This document shows positions 33,538 through 41,789 of a stretch of 64,000 nucleotides of DNA, piece by piece. The stretch's first letter is position 1, and each line of letters starts with the position of its first letter. Origin of the DNA: Rhizobium tibeticum (lineage in GTDB: Bacteria > Pseudomonadota > Alphaproteobacteria > Rhizobiales > Rhizobiaceae); assembly GCF_900110205.1 (NCBI RefSeq), contig NZ_FOCV01000022.1:1-64000 (forward strand). The letters are read 5' to 3'. The notes beneath the pieces were generated by a model, which was not told the origin of the DNA, did no database searches, and saw only the letters and a list, made by a program, of their open reading frames with translations. The translations under genes were made by a program, and so were the position numbers.

Positions 33538-34461
33538 TTAGGTGGGGAGTTCGACTGTCTTGAGGGTTTCGGTGAGCTCAACGAGCAACTGAGTGATCGC
33601 GAGCGCCGGTTCCGACAGCGGCGTTGTGTCGGAGAGGCAGAGCGAAAGCGTTTCTTCGATCTTCGGACTGGAAATGCGCCGAACCACCATCGGTTGCGTC
33701 GCCTCGGCCACAATGCGATTTGCGATCGCCTTCGGCACGATCGTTGCACCAAGCCCGGCGTCAACTGCACGTCCCAGGGTTTTGACCGCCTCGACTTCTG
33801 CAACAACGTTCAGGTTTGTCCTGCTCCTGCCAAATGCCACGTCGATCGCGCGTCGAACAAAGTTGTATGCGGGCGGTACGACAAAAGGAATTGTTTCCAG
33901 ATTTGCGACCGCAATTGGCGGTTCCTCGCGTGAAATGCCAAGGGATTCGTTGGCAACAAAAACGAACTCCTCAGTTAGTAGAGGCTGGAATTTCACGCCT
34001 TTGATTGGTCCAGCGCCGTGGATCAGAGCCATCTCCAAGCGACCATTCATAATCATCTGGCTATACGGCTGGCTCACGCTCTCGGTGACATGCAGCAGAA
34101 TCTGCGGATATCGCAGCTTCGCTTCCTCCAGCAGTTGAAGCGAAAGGGTTGCTGCGCTGCTGAACGGAGCCAGACCGACCGATACGCGACCGGACAAGAT
34201 CGCTCCACCGGCACGCACATCTGCATATGCCTGGTCCATCTGGCGCAGAATGATCTGGGCATGGCGATAGAGCGCGCGACCAGCGTCGGTCAGGATCACA
34301 CCCTGTTGGCTTCGTGTCAGCAGCTTTTCCTGAAAGTGCTCTTCGAGCGCCGCTAACTGCTGGCTAAGTGCCGGTTGCGCGATATGCAGTATGTCTGCCG
34401 CGCGCGTGATGCTTCCCATATCAACAATGGTGATGAACGACTTGAGACGGCGAGTATCCAT
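33538..34461 (-). CDS. LysR-family transcriptional regulator
   Basis: A 307-residue LysR regulator. Residues 1-60 form the winged helix-turn-helix (TRAADILHIAQPALSQQLAALEE). The rest is the periplasmic-binding-like effector domain, with VSVGLAPFSSAATLSL and GLGATIVPKAIANRIV. It resembles the Nac/CbbR-type subgroup with a short PTLSQQ-like helix. It is divergent from the SDR/ABC operon at 34777 and convergent with the aminotransferase; by LysR habit it most likely controls the divergent operon. Confidence 0.9.
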   Translation of the reverse strand: MDTRRLKSFITIVDMGSITRAADILHIAQPALSQQLAALEEHFQEKLLTRSQQGVILTDAGRALYRHAQIILRQMDQAYADVRAGGAILSGRVSVGLAPFSSAATLSLQLLEEAKLRYPQILLHVTESVSQPYSQMIMNGRLEMALIHGAGPIKGVKFQPLLTEEFVFVANESLGISREEPPIAVANLETIPFVVPPAYNFVRRAIDVAFGRSRTNLNVVAEVEAVKTLGRAVDAGLGATIVPKAIANRIVAEATQPMVVRRISSPKIEETLSLCLSDTTPLSEPALAITQLLVELTETLKTVELPT

Positions 34462-34776
34462 TTATAGCAGCTGTTCCCATTCTTGCTCGCGACCATAGGG
34501 GGAAGGCACCGAATTTGAAAGAGTTTTGAGCGCGCCAAACGAGCCCTGATGACGTTCGCCATAGGCCCGAATGACCGGCCTCGATGTCTAAATTCGCGCA
34601 GCGCTACCTCGAAACGTGAATTGGCAGTTTCATATAAGCTATTGAACCAAAAACAATAATCTGGGCAGACGGCAGGGAGGCCTTGACCTTCATAAGACAG
34701 GCTTATCCCTCCAAAGATATTCAGCATTATCGCCCGCTGAAAAGGTTCGCTACCTTCCATTCAAAAGGAGCTTTCG
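34462..34776. promoter_or_regulatory. LysR-SDR divergent promoter region with ATA-N9-TAT site
   Basis: The 315-base gap has no supported gene. It holds ATAAG-N5-CTTAT at 34692-34706 (a symmetric ATA-N9-TAT, T-N11-A type LysR box) and, upstream at about 34640, TTCA-N10-TGAA around ATATAAGCTAT. These would suit recognition and activation sites for the LysR protein acting on the operon at 34777. An AAAGGAGC ribosome site precedes the SDR start. Confidence 0.45.
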
Positions 34777-35547
34777 ATGTCATTTTCCGATTACAAAACT
34801 GCACTTGTTACCGGCGCGTCCTCTGGCATTGGTGCTGCTACTGTCGAACGTCTCTGCGCCGAAGGACTAGAAGTTCACGCGATTGCACGTAGCGAAGATG
34901 CGCTGAAAGAAGTTGCCGATCGCACCGGCTGCATCGCTCACAAAATCGATGTGACGGACCGCGCGGCGCTTTCTGCTCTCACAACACGCGTTCAATTTGA
35001 CGTCCTCGTGAACAATGCTGGCGTCGACAAGCCGAAGAAGTTCCTTGAGGCTGACGATGGCGACATCGACCTCCTCGTCGACGTCAACCTTCGCGCTGTT
35101 CTGCATCTTTGCCGGCTGGTTGTGCCGGGTATGGTCGAAAGGGACCGCGGGCACGTTATCAATATTTCCTCGATCGCTGGCGCGTACAATTTCGGCGGCA
35201 ATTCCTCATACCATGCCACCAAGGCCGGCGTGAGCATGTTGTCGAACCAACTTCGCATCGACGTGTTTGGCAAGCGCGTTCGGGTAACCGAAATCTGCCC
35301 CGGCCGCGTCGCCACCGATATCTTTGCCCATGTCCACGGTGATACGCCTGAGATCCGCGAACGGTTTCTCGATGGATTTGAACTGCCTGAGGCCAAGGAC
35401 ATTGCCGACGCGATTGCATTCGTCATCGCAGCGCCTGTTGCCGTCAACATCGGACACATGGAGATAACGCCTACTCTCCAGGTGATGGGCGGGCTGCAGA
35501 CGGCAAAACCACAACATCCGTACTCCGGGACTGAAGGCCGTGGCTAA
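34777..35547 (+). CDS. Short-chain dehydrogenase/reductase
   Basis: A 256-residue classical SDR. TGASSGIGAATVERL is the cofactor loop, VNNAGVD the NNAG motif, and NISSIAGAYNFGG plus YHATKAG give the Ser-Tyr-Lys catalytic set. The segment EICPGRVATDIFAHVHGD is like that of NADP-dependent serine/3-hydroxy acid dehydrogenases (YdfG type). It is the first gene of an operon with a polar amino-acid-type importer and overlaps the first permease by eight bases. Oxidation of a hydroxy amino acid or sugar acid is plausible; the substrate is unknown. Confidence 0.88.
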   Translation: MSFSDYKTALVTGASSGIGAATVERLCAEGLEVHAIARSEDALKEVADRTGCIAHKIDVTDRAALSALTTRVQFDVLVNNAGVDKPKKFLEADDGDIDLLVDVNLRAVLHLCRLVVPGMVERDRGHVINISSIAGAYNFGGNSSYHATKAGVSMLSNQLRIDVFGKRVRVTEICPGRVATDIFAHVHGDTPEIRERFLDGFELPEAKDIADAIAFVIAAPVAVNIGHMEITPTLQVMGGLQTAKPQHPYSGTEGRG

Positions 35548-36247
35548 CTTCGATCTCTTCGCAATTTTGGGCAATCCCGAATACCGATGGATGTTGATCC
35601 ACGGCGTTCAAATGACGTTCATCGTTGCCATCGGATCATGGCTTCTGGCAATGACGCTGGCGCTTATCCTTCTTGCCTTGCGCTATTCACCCGGGCCGAT
35701 CGGGAATGCGGTCGTCACTGCCTACGTATCCTATCACCGCAACGTTCCGACCCTCGTTCAGCTCATGCTCTGGTACTTCGGCATTTTCACGCTGATGCCG
35801 GAAACAGTCATGTATTGGCTGACCGACCATAATGCGGAGGCGATCTTTGCGGTTATCGGCCTTGGCCTTTGTCAGGCAGCCTATTTTAGCGAGGATCTTC
35901 GCTCTGGCCTGCGTGCTGTCAATCCAGGGCAAATGGAAGCCGCCCGGGCTTTGGGCCATGGATATATTTCCGCGATGCGGTTTGTCATGGTGCCACAGGG
36001 CGTCCGAAACGCACTTCCCTCGCTTATCAACCACAGCGTGTCTCTGTTCAAGAACAGCAGTTTGGCGATAGCGATCGGCGTTGCCGAGCTCACCTACGCG
36101 GTCAAGGAAATCGAGAACCTGACCTTCCGCACGTTTGAAAGCTACCTTCTCGCTTCCGTCCTGTATCTCTCATTCTCGCTGATCATCATGGGCTTTGGTG
36201 CCTATCTGACGTCGAGGGCAAGTCCGGTAAGGAGCGCACGCGTATGA
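35540..36247 (+). CDS. Amino-acid-type ABC transporter permease
   Basis: A 235-residue PAAT-class permease with a GTG start at 35540 inside the end of the SDR gene. The EAA loop is GQMEAARALGHGYISAMRFV, and the periplasmic end holds VPTLVQLMLWYFGIFTLMP, typical of GltJ/GlnP-like subunits. It overlaps the next permease by four bases (ATGA). Inner membrane; heterodimer with that partner. Confidence 0.9.
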   Translation: MANFDLFAILGNPEYRWMLIHGVQMTFIVAIGSWLLAMTLALILLALRYSPGPIGNAVVTAYVSYHRNVPTLVQLMLWYFGIFTLMPETVMYWLTDHNAEAIFAVIGLGLCQAAYFSEDLRSGLRAVNPGQMEAARALGHGYISAMRFVMVPQGVRNALPSLINHSVSLFKNSSLAIAIGVAELTYAVKEIENLTFRTFESYLLASVLYLSFSLIIMGFGAYLTSRASPVRSARV

Positions 36248-37002
36248 TCGGCGACATCATCAAGATTGTCCAGGACTACTGGCTCCTGCTTCTCATCGGC
36301 CAGTATCCGAACGGTCCGCTTGGCGGACTGGCGGCGACGATCCTGCTATCCGTGTCTGCGATCGCACTCGCTTTTCCAGTCAGCATCTTTCTGGCTCTCG
36401 CTCGACTGTCGAAGTTGCCGATCCTGAGCTGGCCCGTTACCGCGTTGGTCTATTTCACGCGCGGCGTGCCGCTCCTGATGCTCATCCTGTGGGGCTACTT
36501 CCTCGTTCCCCTTTTGACGGGGGCAAGTGTTCCCGCCTTCATGACAATGCTCGTCACGCTGGTCGTGTATCAGGGTGCATTTCTGAGCGAAGTGGTCAGA
36601 GGTGGTATCGTCGCGCTCGGGCAGGGCCAGATGGAAGCTGCTCGGGCACTTGGCCATAGCAACCTCAGCGCCATGCGTTACGTCATTCTACCGCAAGCCC
36701 TCTATAACGTTATCCCGAGCATCATCTCTGTCTTTGTTTCGACGATCAAGGATACGACGCTCGGATACGTGATCAATGTTCCCGATCTGACCTTCGCGGC
36801 AAGCCAGATCAACAATCAGCTTCTGACGCAGCCGTTCCAGGTCTTCTTCATCCTCGCCGCCGTCTACTACGCCATCTGCTGGTCGCTCACCCTGGTGGCC
36901 ACAATGACCGAGCGTCACATTACCCGCAAACGCGCCGGGGCCAACATACCGATTGGCGCCAACGTTCTCAAACTCGAAGCACTTACGGATCAGCCGTCAT
37001 GA
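36244..37002 (+). CDS. Amino-acid-type ABC transporter permease
   Basis: A 252-residue PAAT-class permease, partner of the upstream gene. Its EAA loop is GQMEAARALGHSNLSAMRYV, strikingly parallel to the partner, and the channel segment reads FTRGVPLLMLILWGYFLVP. The C-terminal tail after the last membrane helix is long and basic (MTERHITRKRAGA). It overlaps the ATPase gene by four bases. Confidence 0.9.
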   Translation: MIGDIIKIVQDYWLLLLIGQYPNGPLGGLAATILLSVSAIALAFPVSIFLALARLSKLPILSWPVTALVYFTRGVPLLMLILWGYFLVPLLTGASVPAFMTMLVTLVVYQGAFLSEVVRGGIVALGQGQMEAARALGHSNLSAMRYVILPQALYNVIPSIISVFVSTIKDTTLGYVINVPDLTFAASQINNQLLTQPFQVFFILAAVYYAICWSLTLVATMTERHITRKRAGANIPIGANVLKLEALTDQPS

Positions 37003-37763
37003 ACACTCCTGCGCAGTCCAGAAACTCGTCCATGATCCAACTCTCGGAGGTCCGGAAGAACTATGGCACGTACGAAGTCCTCAAGGGGATCAATGCTGAG
37101 GTCGGCCGAGGAGAGGTCGTCGTCATCTGCGGTCCGTCGGGGTCGGGCAAGTCGACGCTTATACGCACGGTGAACCGGCTCGAGGAGATCCAAAGCGGCT
37201 CGATCACGTGCGAGGGCAACAATATCCACCGCCAGATGGCGGCGAGGGAACTCAACCGGCTTCGCAGCCGCATTGGCTTCGTGTTCCAGAGCTTCAATCT
37301 GTTCCCGCATCTGTCTGCGATCGACAATATCGCGATGTCGCCAATCAGGGTGAAGGGGGTCGCTCGGGAGGAGGCCTATCGCAAAGCAACCCAACTGCTT
37401 GAGCGTGTGGGTCTTGCCGACAAGGCACAGATGTTCCCCGGCCAATTGTCGGGTGGTCAACAGCAGCGCGTCGCTATCGCCAGGGCGCTGGCAATGGAGC
37501 CGCCGGTCATGCTTTTCGACGAGCCGACGAGCGCGCTTGACCCGGAGATGGTCGGGGAGGTGCTCGCCGTCATGAAGAGCCTTGCCTCTGACGGCATGAC
37601 CATGATGTGCGTGACGCACGAAATGGGCTTTGCCCGCGACGTCGCAGATCGCGTCTGGTTCATCGATGACGGCCAAATCATCGAAACCGCGCCACCGGAA
37701 GACTTTTTCTCAAACCCGCAGACCGGTCGGGCAAAGCGCTTCCTGAGCGACTTGCGGCACTAA
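36999..37763 (+). CDS. Amino-acid-type ABC transporter ATP-binding protein (GlnQ class)
   Basis: The 254-residue ATPase of the importer. Motifs: Walker A CGPSGSGKSTLIR, VFQSFNLFPHLSA, LSGGQQQRVAIARALA, VMLFDEPTSALDPEM and CVTHEMGFARDVADRV. The ATG at 36999 overlaps the permease stop; an internal ATG at 37032 is a less likely alternative. The substrate-binding protein gene follows after 32 bases. Confidence 0.95.
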   Translation: MNTPAQSRNSSMIQLSEVRKNYGTYEVLKGINAEVGRGEVVVICGPSGSGKSTLIRTVNRLEEIQSGSITCEGNNIHRQMAARELNRLRSRIGFVFQSFNLFPHLSAIDNIAMSPIRVKGVAREEAYRKATQLLERVGLADKAQMFPGQLSGGQQQRVAIARALAMEPPVMLFDEPTSALDPEMVGEVLAVMKSLASDGMTMMCVTHEMGFARDVADRVWFIDDGQIIETAPPEDFFSNPQTGRAKRFLSDLRH

Positions 37764-37795
37764 TTCCAGCTCAACCACCCGAGGAGAATACAAAA

Positions 37796-38632
37796 ATGAA
37801 AATGAGGTCAATTGCGGTAATAGCGGCTGTTGCGGCGGGGGCACTCGCCGGATACGCGAACGCCGACGAACTCGCCGACATTACGGCAGCCAAGACTCTG
37901 CGTTGCGGAACTTTCGCCGACGTGCCCCCATTCGCTTCGCCGGACCCAAAGACCCGAGAAATGGTTGGCTTTGACGTCGATCTGTGCCGTGCAATCGCAC
38001 GCGAGCTCGGCGTGAATGCAGAGATCAAGCCAGTCTCGGTCGAAGCACGAGTCCCGGAAGTCAAGCTCGGTCACGTCGACATCGCCGTCGCAAACCTTGC
38101 CTACACCCTAGGCCGTGCCGAACAGATCCAATTCAGTGACCCCTACTACCTCGCCAAGGAAATGCTGATCGTCAAGGCAAACGATCCCGGTCAGAAGAAG
38201 GCCGACTTCGAGGGCAAGCGTCTTGCGTCGACGAAGGGGTCGACGTCAGAACTTGCGATCCGTAAGAACAAGTCCGATGCATTGACGTTCCAGGACACGG
38301 GGTCGGCCTATCTTGCCGTCCAGCAGGGCAAGGCGCGCGGACTTGTGGCGAATACGATGACGACCACGAAGATCGTCAATGAGTCAAAGACGAAGGGCGC
38401 AGAGATGCGCATGATCGAGGAGCCGATGCTCTATCAACCGATTGGGGTTGGTATGAAGAAGGACGAGCCGGCCCTGACAACGAAGATCAACGAGATCCTC
38501 GTCAAGCTCGACACCTCCGGCGAGATCAATCAGATCTGGGACAAGTGGCTCGGCCCGAACACTGAGTACAAGATGACTCGGAAAGACAAGGTCGTGCCGA
38601 TCGGTGAACTGAAGTTCGAGCCGATCCCCTAA
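37796..38632 (+). CDS. Amino-acid-type ABC transporter substrate-binding protein (family 3)
   Basis: A 278-residue periplasmic protein. It starts with a basic N-terminus and signal peptide ending near NA|DE, preceded by GAGGAGAATAC. Family 3 features include GTFADVPPFASPDPKTRE, VGFDVDLCRAIAREL, EVKLGHVDIAVANLAYT and the C-terminal WDKWLGPNTEYKM. Unlike most importers, the binding-protein gene comes last in this operon. A hairpin follows. The transporter precedes sugar-acid genes, so its ligand need not be an amino acid. Confidence 0.92.
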   Translation: MKMRSIAVIAAVAAGALAGYANADELADITAAKTLRCGTFADVPPFASPDPKTREMVGFDVDLCRAIARELGVNAEIKPVSVEARVPEVKLGHVDIAVANLAYTLGRAEQIQFSDPYYLAKEMLIVKANDPGQKKADFEGKRLASTKGSTSELAIRKNKSDALTFQDTGSAYLAVQQGKARGLVANTMTTTKIVNESKTKGAEMRMIEEPMLYQPIGVGMKKDEPALTTKINEILVKLDTSGEINQIWDKWLGPNTEYKMTRKDKVVPIGELKFEPIP

Positions 38633-38657
38633 ACTTCTATGTCCCAGGAGGATACGC

Positions 38658-38687
38658 GATGCGGCTCGCCAATGAACGGGCCGCATC
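38658..38687 (+). other. Hairpin and possible 20-codon leader between binding protein and RraA-like gene
   Basis: Eight-base arms GATGCGGC (38658-38665) and GCCGCATC (38680-38687) enclose a 14-base loop. An AGGAGG at 38646-38651 precedes an ATG at 38659 that opens a 20-codon frame ending at 38721, so the hairpin lies within a translatable leader. A 12-base repeat GCTGAAGCCTCT occurs at 38717 and 38731. It could be a simple intercistronic stabiliser or a leader peptide; unproven. Confidence 0.4.
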
Positions 38688-38786
38688 AACATGCCCCACA
38701 TTTATGGCCTTTGATGGCTGAAGCCTCTGTGCTGAAGCCTCTAATATGACAAGCATGCAAGGCGCACACGCCCCAGGAGGAATCCA

Positions 38787-39461
38787 ATGATCAAGCTCAA
38801 ACAAAAGATCGATCGACCGACGAAAGAAGAGATTGCTGCGATCTCAAGGTTTTCACCCGCAACTTTGCACGAAGCTCAGGGGCGCAGAGGGGCGCTTTCA
38901 TCGCGGCTGAAGCCGATAGACTACCGTATGAAGCTGTGCGGTCCGGCTTTCACGGTCAAGTGCGCACCTCGCGACAACATTATGCTGCAGGTGGCGATCA
39001 ACTACGCTCAGCCGGGCGACATCATTGTGGTGTCGGCGGGCGAGTATGAAGAAGCAGGCTCGTTCGGAGACGTATTGGCAAATGCATGTCTCGCCAAGGG
39101 AATTGGTGGCCTCGTCACGGATACCGGCGTGCGCGACTCTCTGCAGCTTCGAGAGCTTGGCTTTCCGGTGTTTTCTCTCAGCGTCTGTATCAAGGGCACC
39201 GTAAAGGAGACCCTCGGCGCCACGAACGATCCTGTCATGGTTGGCGACGAGATGATCTATCCCGGTGATATCATTGTTGGCGACGCCGATGGGCTGGTCG
39301 TTGTCCGAAAGTCTGAAGCACGCGAAGTTGCCAAGTTGGCGCAGGCACGGGAAGACGCGGAGGTGGGCTACATTGCCGCCTACAAATCCGGGAAGTCGGT
39401 CGTCGAAGTCAGCAACCTAGAAGGTGTACTCAGGGCGAAGGGCCTTGTCGTCGAGGATTGA
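38787..39461 (+). CDS. RraA-family protein (HMG/CHA aldolase-like)
   Basis: A 224-residue RraA-fold protein. It keeps the catalytic arginine-aspartate pair in VTDTGVRDS, typical of 4-hydroxy-4-methyl-2-oxoglutarate / 4-carboxy-4-hydroxy-2-oxoadipate aldolases, and the GDIIVVSAGEYEEAGSFGD pocket. RNase-E-inhibitor RraA proteins normally lack this enzymatic pair, so an aldolase or oxaloacetate-decarboxylase-like activity is favoured. The start follows CAGGAGGAATCCA. It lies between the transporter and hexonate genes. Confidence 0.85.
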   Translation: MIKLKQKIDRPTKEEIAAISRFSPATLHEAQGRRGALSSRLKPIDYRMKLCGPAFTVKCAPRDNIMLQVAINYAQPGDIIVVSAGEYEEAGSFGDVLANACLAKGIGGLVTDTGVRDSLQLRELGFPVFSLSVCIKGTVKETLGATNDPVMVGDEMIYPGDIIVGDADGLVVVRKSEAREVAKLAQAREDAEVGYIAAYKSGKSVVEVSNLEGVLRAKGLVVED

Positions 39462-39521
39462 GCGTCACGGCCCGCCAGCTCGTCCGGGCGACGGCTGCAT
39501 ATGACGAAGGAGAGTAACACA

Positions 39522-40289
39522 ATGAGTTTTCCGCTTTTCGATCTTAGCGGCAGGCGCGCACTGGTGACGGGCTCGTCGCAAGGTATCGGTTTGGCGCTCG
39601 CAAGCGGGCTTGCCCAGCATGGCGCATCCGTCGTGCTGAATGGGCGCGATACGTCAAAACTGGAGGCGACCGCAAGAGCGCTGCGAGGTGCTGGTTACGA
39701 TGTTGCTGTGGGCGTATTTGACGTTACCGACGCTTCTGCGGTCAAACGCGGCGTCGACGAAATCGAGGCCGCCATTGGTCCAATCGATATTCTCGTCAAC
39801 AATGCCGGCATGCAGTTCCGCACACCGCTGGAGGACTTCCCAGCCGAGCGCTGGGAGCAGTTGCTGAAGACCAACGTCTCCAGCGTCTTTTATGTCGGCC
39901 AGGCCGTCGCCCGCCACATGATCAAGCGCGGTGCGGGGAAAATCATCAACATCGCCTCGGTGCAGAGCGAGCTCGCCCGCCCGGGTATCGCGCCCTACAC
40001 GGCCACCAAGGGCGCGGTGAAGAACCTGACCCGCGGCATGTGCGCCGATTGGGCGAAGTACGGCATCCAGATCAACGCGATTGCACCGGGCTACTTCAAG
40101 ACACCGCTCAATCAGGCCCTCGTCGATAACGCGGAATTCTCCTCCTGGCTTGAGAAGCGCACGCCGGCCGCCCGCTGGGGCGACGTCGACGAGCTGATCG
40201 GTGCAGCGGTTTTCCTTTCCGGAAAGGGATCATCCTTTGTCAACGGACACACTCTCTATGTCGACGGCGGCATCACCACCTGCCTCTAG
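39522..40289 (+). CDS. SDR oxidoreductase, gluconate/5-ketogluconate 5-reductase-like (IdnO type)
   Basis: A 255-residue SDR starting at 39522 after AAGGAGAGTAACACA. Motifs: VTGSSQGIGLALASGL, LVNNAGMQFRTPLEDFP, IINIASVQSELARPGIAPYT and YTATKGAVK. These are close to 5-keto-D-gluconate 5-reductases (IdnO/Gno). With the kinase, 2-hydroxyacid dehydrogenase and idonate dehydrogenase genes that follow, it should convert 5-ketogluconate to gluconate. The downstream kinase ORF overlaps its 3' end. Confidence 0.87.
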   Translation: MSFPLFDLSGRRALVTGSSQGIGLALASGLAQHGASVVLNGRDTSKLEATARALRGAGYDVAVGVFDVTDASAVKRGVDEIEAAIGPIDILVNNAGMQFRTPLEDFPAERWEQLLKTNVSSVFYVGQAVARHMIKRGAGKIINIASVQSELARPGIAPYTATKGAVKNLTRGMCADWAKYGIQINAIAPGYFKTPLNQALVDNAEFSSWLEKRTPAARWGDVDELIGAAVFLSGKGSSFVNGHTLYVDGGITTCL

Positions 40290-40821
40290 TTTATCTCGTC
40301 ATATTGGGCCGGTCGTGGTCATGGGCGTATCGGGTTGCGGCAAGACCTCGGTCGGCAAATTGATCGCCTCCTATCTCGGCCACAGGTTCATCGAGGGCGA
40401 TAGCCGGCACCCGGCGGCCAATGTCGAGAAAATGACCGCGGGCGTCGCTTTGTCGGATGACGACCGTTGGCCGTGGCTGGAGACGCTGGCGGCCGAGCTT
40501 GCAGCCGCAGATGACACCGTGATCTCGTGCTCGGCCTTGAAGAAGTCCTACCGCGATCTTTTCAGAGACAGGGCTGGCAAGCCGATCACCTTCGTATTCC
40601 TGCAGGGGACGAGAACGACACTGGCGTCCCGGATGAACAGCCGCAAGGGTCACTACATGCCGCCCTCCCTGTTGGACAGTCAGCTTGCCACCCTGGAGCT
40701 GCCGACCAGGGAAGGGGATGTCGTGACGATCGAGATCGACCAACCGCTGGAGCGGATCGTCTCCCTGGCAATGACAAAACTCGCGTTCATGGCGACCCGC
40801 CAACGCATGCAATCGAGGTAA
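40258..40821 (+). CDS. gntK: Gluconokinase (GntK/IdnK family)
   Basis: About 187 residues. The P-loop reads VVVMGVSGCGKTSVGKL, then FIEGDSRHPAANVEKMTAG and PWLETLAAELAA, the standard thermoresistant gluconokinase landmarks; later FLQGTRTTLASRMNSRKGHYMP and EIDQPLERIV. It phosphorylates gluconate to 6-phosphogluconate. The start is uncertain: ATG at 40258 lies inside the SDR gene, and GTG at 40315 would give a shorter protein. Either way it is translationally coupled to the SDR. Confidence 0.88.
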   Translation: MSTAASPPASSLSRHIGPVVVMGVSGCGKTSVGKLIASYLGHRFIEGDSRHPAANVEKMTAGVALSDDDRWPWLETLAAELAAADDTVISCSALKKSYRDLFRDRAGKPITFVFLQGTRTTLASRMNSRKGHYMPPSLLDSQLATLELPTREGDVVTIEIDQPLERIVSLAMTKLAFMATRQRMQSR

Positions 40822-40835
40822 TGGAGGACAGAATA

Positions 40836-41780
40836 TTGAAACCCGAAATCCTCCTGGTCGGACCGTACCCGGAATGGGACATGGTGGAGCTGGAAAAGAC
40901 CTATCACGTTCATAAACTCTACGAAGCATCTGATACAGTCGCATTTTTTCGGAATCATGGCGGGAACATCCGTGCCGTGGCGACGCGCGGTGAACTCGGT
41001 GCTCCGGCATCCTTGATCGGCAACCTTCCGAAGCTCGAGGTCGTCTCCGTCTACGGCGTCGGCTACGATGCTGTCGATCTGGCTGCCTGCCGCGAGAAGG
41101 GCATCAGGGTCACGAACACACCCGACGTCTTGACCAACGACGTGGCCGATCTCGGTATCGCGATGATGCTGACGCAATCACGTGGGATGATTGGGGCGGA
41201 GCGCTGGGTCAAGGATGGAAGCTGGGCAGCCAAAGGCCTCTATCCCCTGCGCCGGCGTGTGTGGGGCCGCAAGGCCGGCGTTCTCGGACTTGGTCGTATC
41301 GGCTTCGAGGTCGCCAAGCGCCTTCGTGGCTTCGACATGGATATTGCCTATAGCGACGTAACCGAAAAGTCCTATGCCGACGGCATGACCTATATCGCCG
41401 ACCCGGTGGCGCTCGCTGAGCGCTCGGACTTCCTGTTCGTCACGCTTTCCGCCTCAGCCGCCACCCGGCACATCGTCTCGCGCGACGTCATTAAAGCCCT
41501 CGGTGCGGAGGGAATGTTGATCAACATCTCTCGGGCATCCAACATCGATGAAGACGCCCTGCTCGACGCGCTTGAAACGGGCGTGCTCGGATCGGCCGCC
41601 CTCGACGTCTTCGAGGGGGAGCCGAAGCTCAACCCGCGGTTCCTTGCCCTCGACAATGTCCTACTTCAGCCGCACCATGCGTCCGGTACTGTCGAAACCC
41701 GCAAGGCCATGGGACAGCTTGTCCGTAACAATCTCGCCGCGCACTTTTCCAATGCGCCGCTTTTGACCCCCGTCGTTTGA
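40836..41780 (+). CDS. D-isomer-specific 2-hydroxyacid dehydrogenase (2-ketogluconate/glyoxylate reductase-like)
   Basis: About 314 residues. A TTG start at 40836 follows GGAGG well and gives MKPEILLVGPYPEWD; an ATG at 40821 overlapping the kinase stop (TAATG) is the alternative. The NAD(P)-binding fold shows VLGLGRIGFEVAKRL. The catalytic Arg (NISRASNIDE), Glu (DVFEGEPKLNP) and His (QPHHASGT) are all present. It resembles GhrB/2-ketogluconate reductases, fitting reduction of a ketogluconate to gluconate in this operon. Confidence 0.87.
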   Translation: MKPEILLVGPYPEWDMVELEKTYHVHKLYEASDTVAFFRNHGGNIRAVATRGELGAPASLIGNLPKLEVVSVYGVGYDAVDLAACREKGIRVTNTPDVLTNDVADLGIAMMLTQSRGMIGAERWVKDGSWAAKGLYPLRRRVWGRKAGVLGLGRIGFEVAKRLRGFDMDIAYSDVTEKSYADGMTYIADPVALAERSDFLFVTLSASAATRHIVSRDVIKALGAEGMLINISRASNIDEDALLDALETGVLGSAALDVFEGEPKLNPRFLALDNVLLQPHHASGTVETRKAMGQLVRNNLAAHFSNAPLLTPVV

Positions 41781-41789
41781 GGTGACCGA

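Noticed and set aside
38717..38742. Tandem GCTGAAGCCTCT repeat considered as a CRISPR or iteron array
   Set aside because: Only two copies exist, 14 bases apart, with no spacers and no replication or cas genes nearby.
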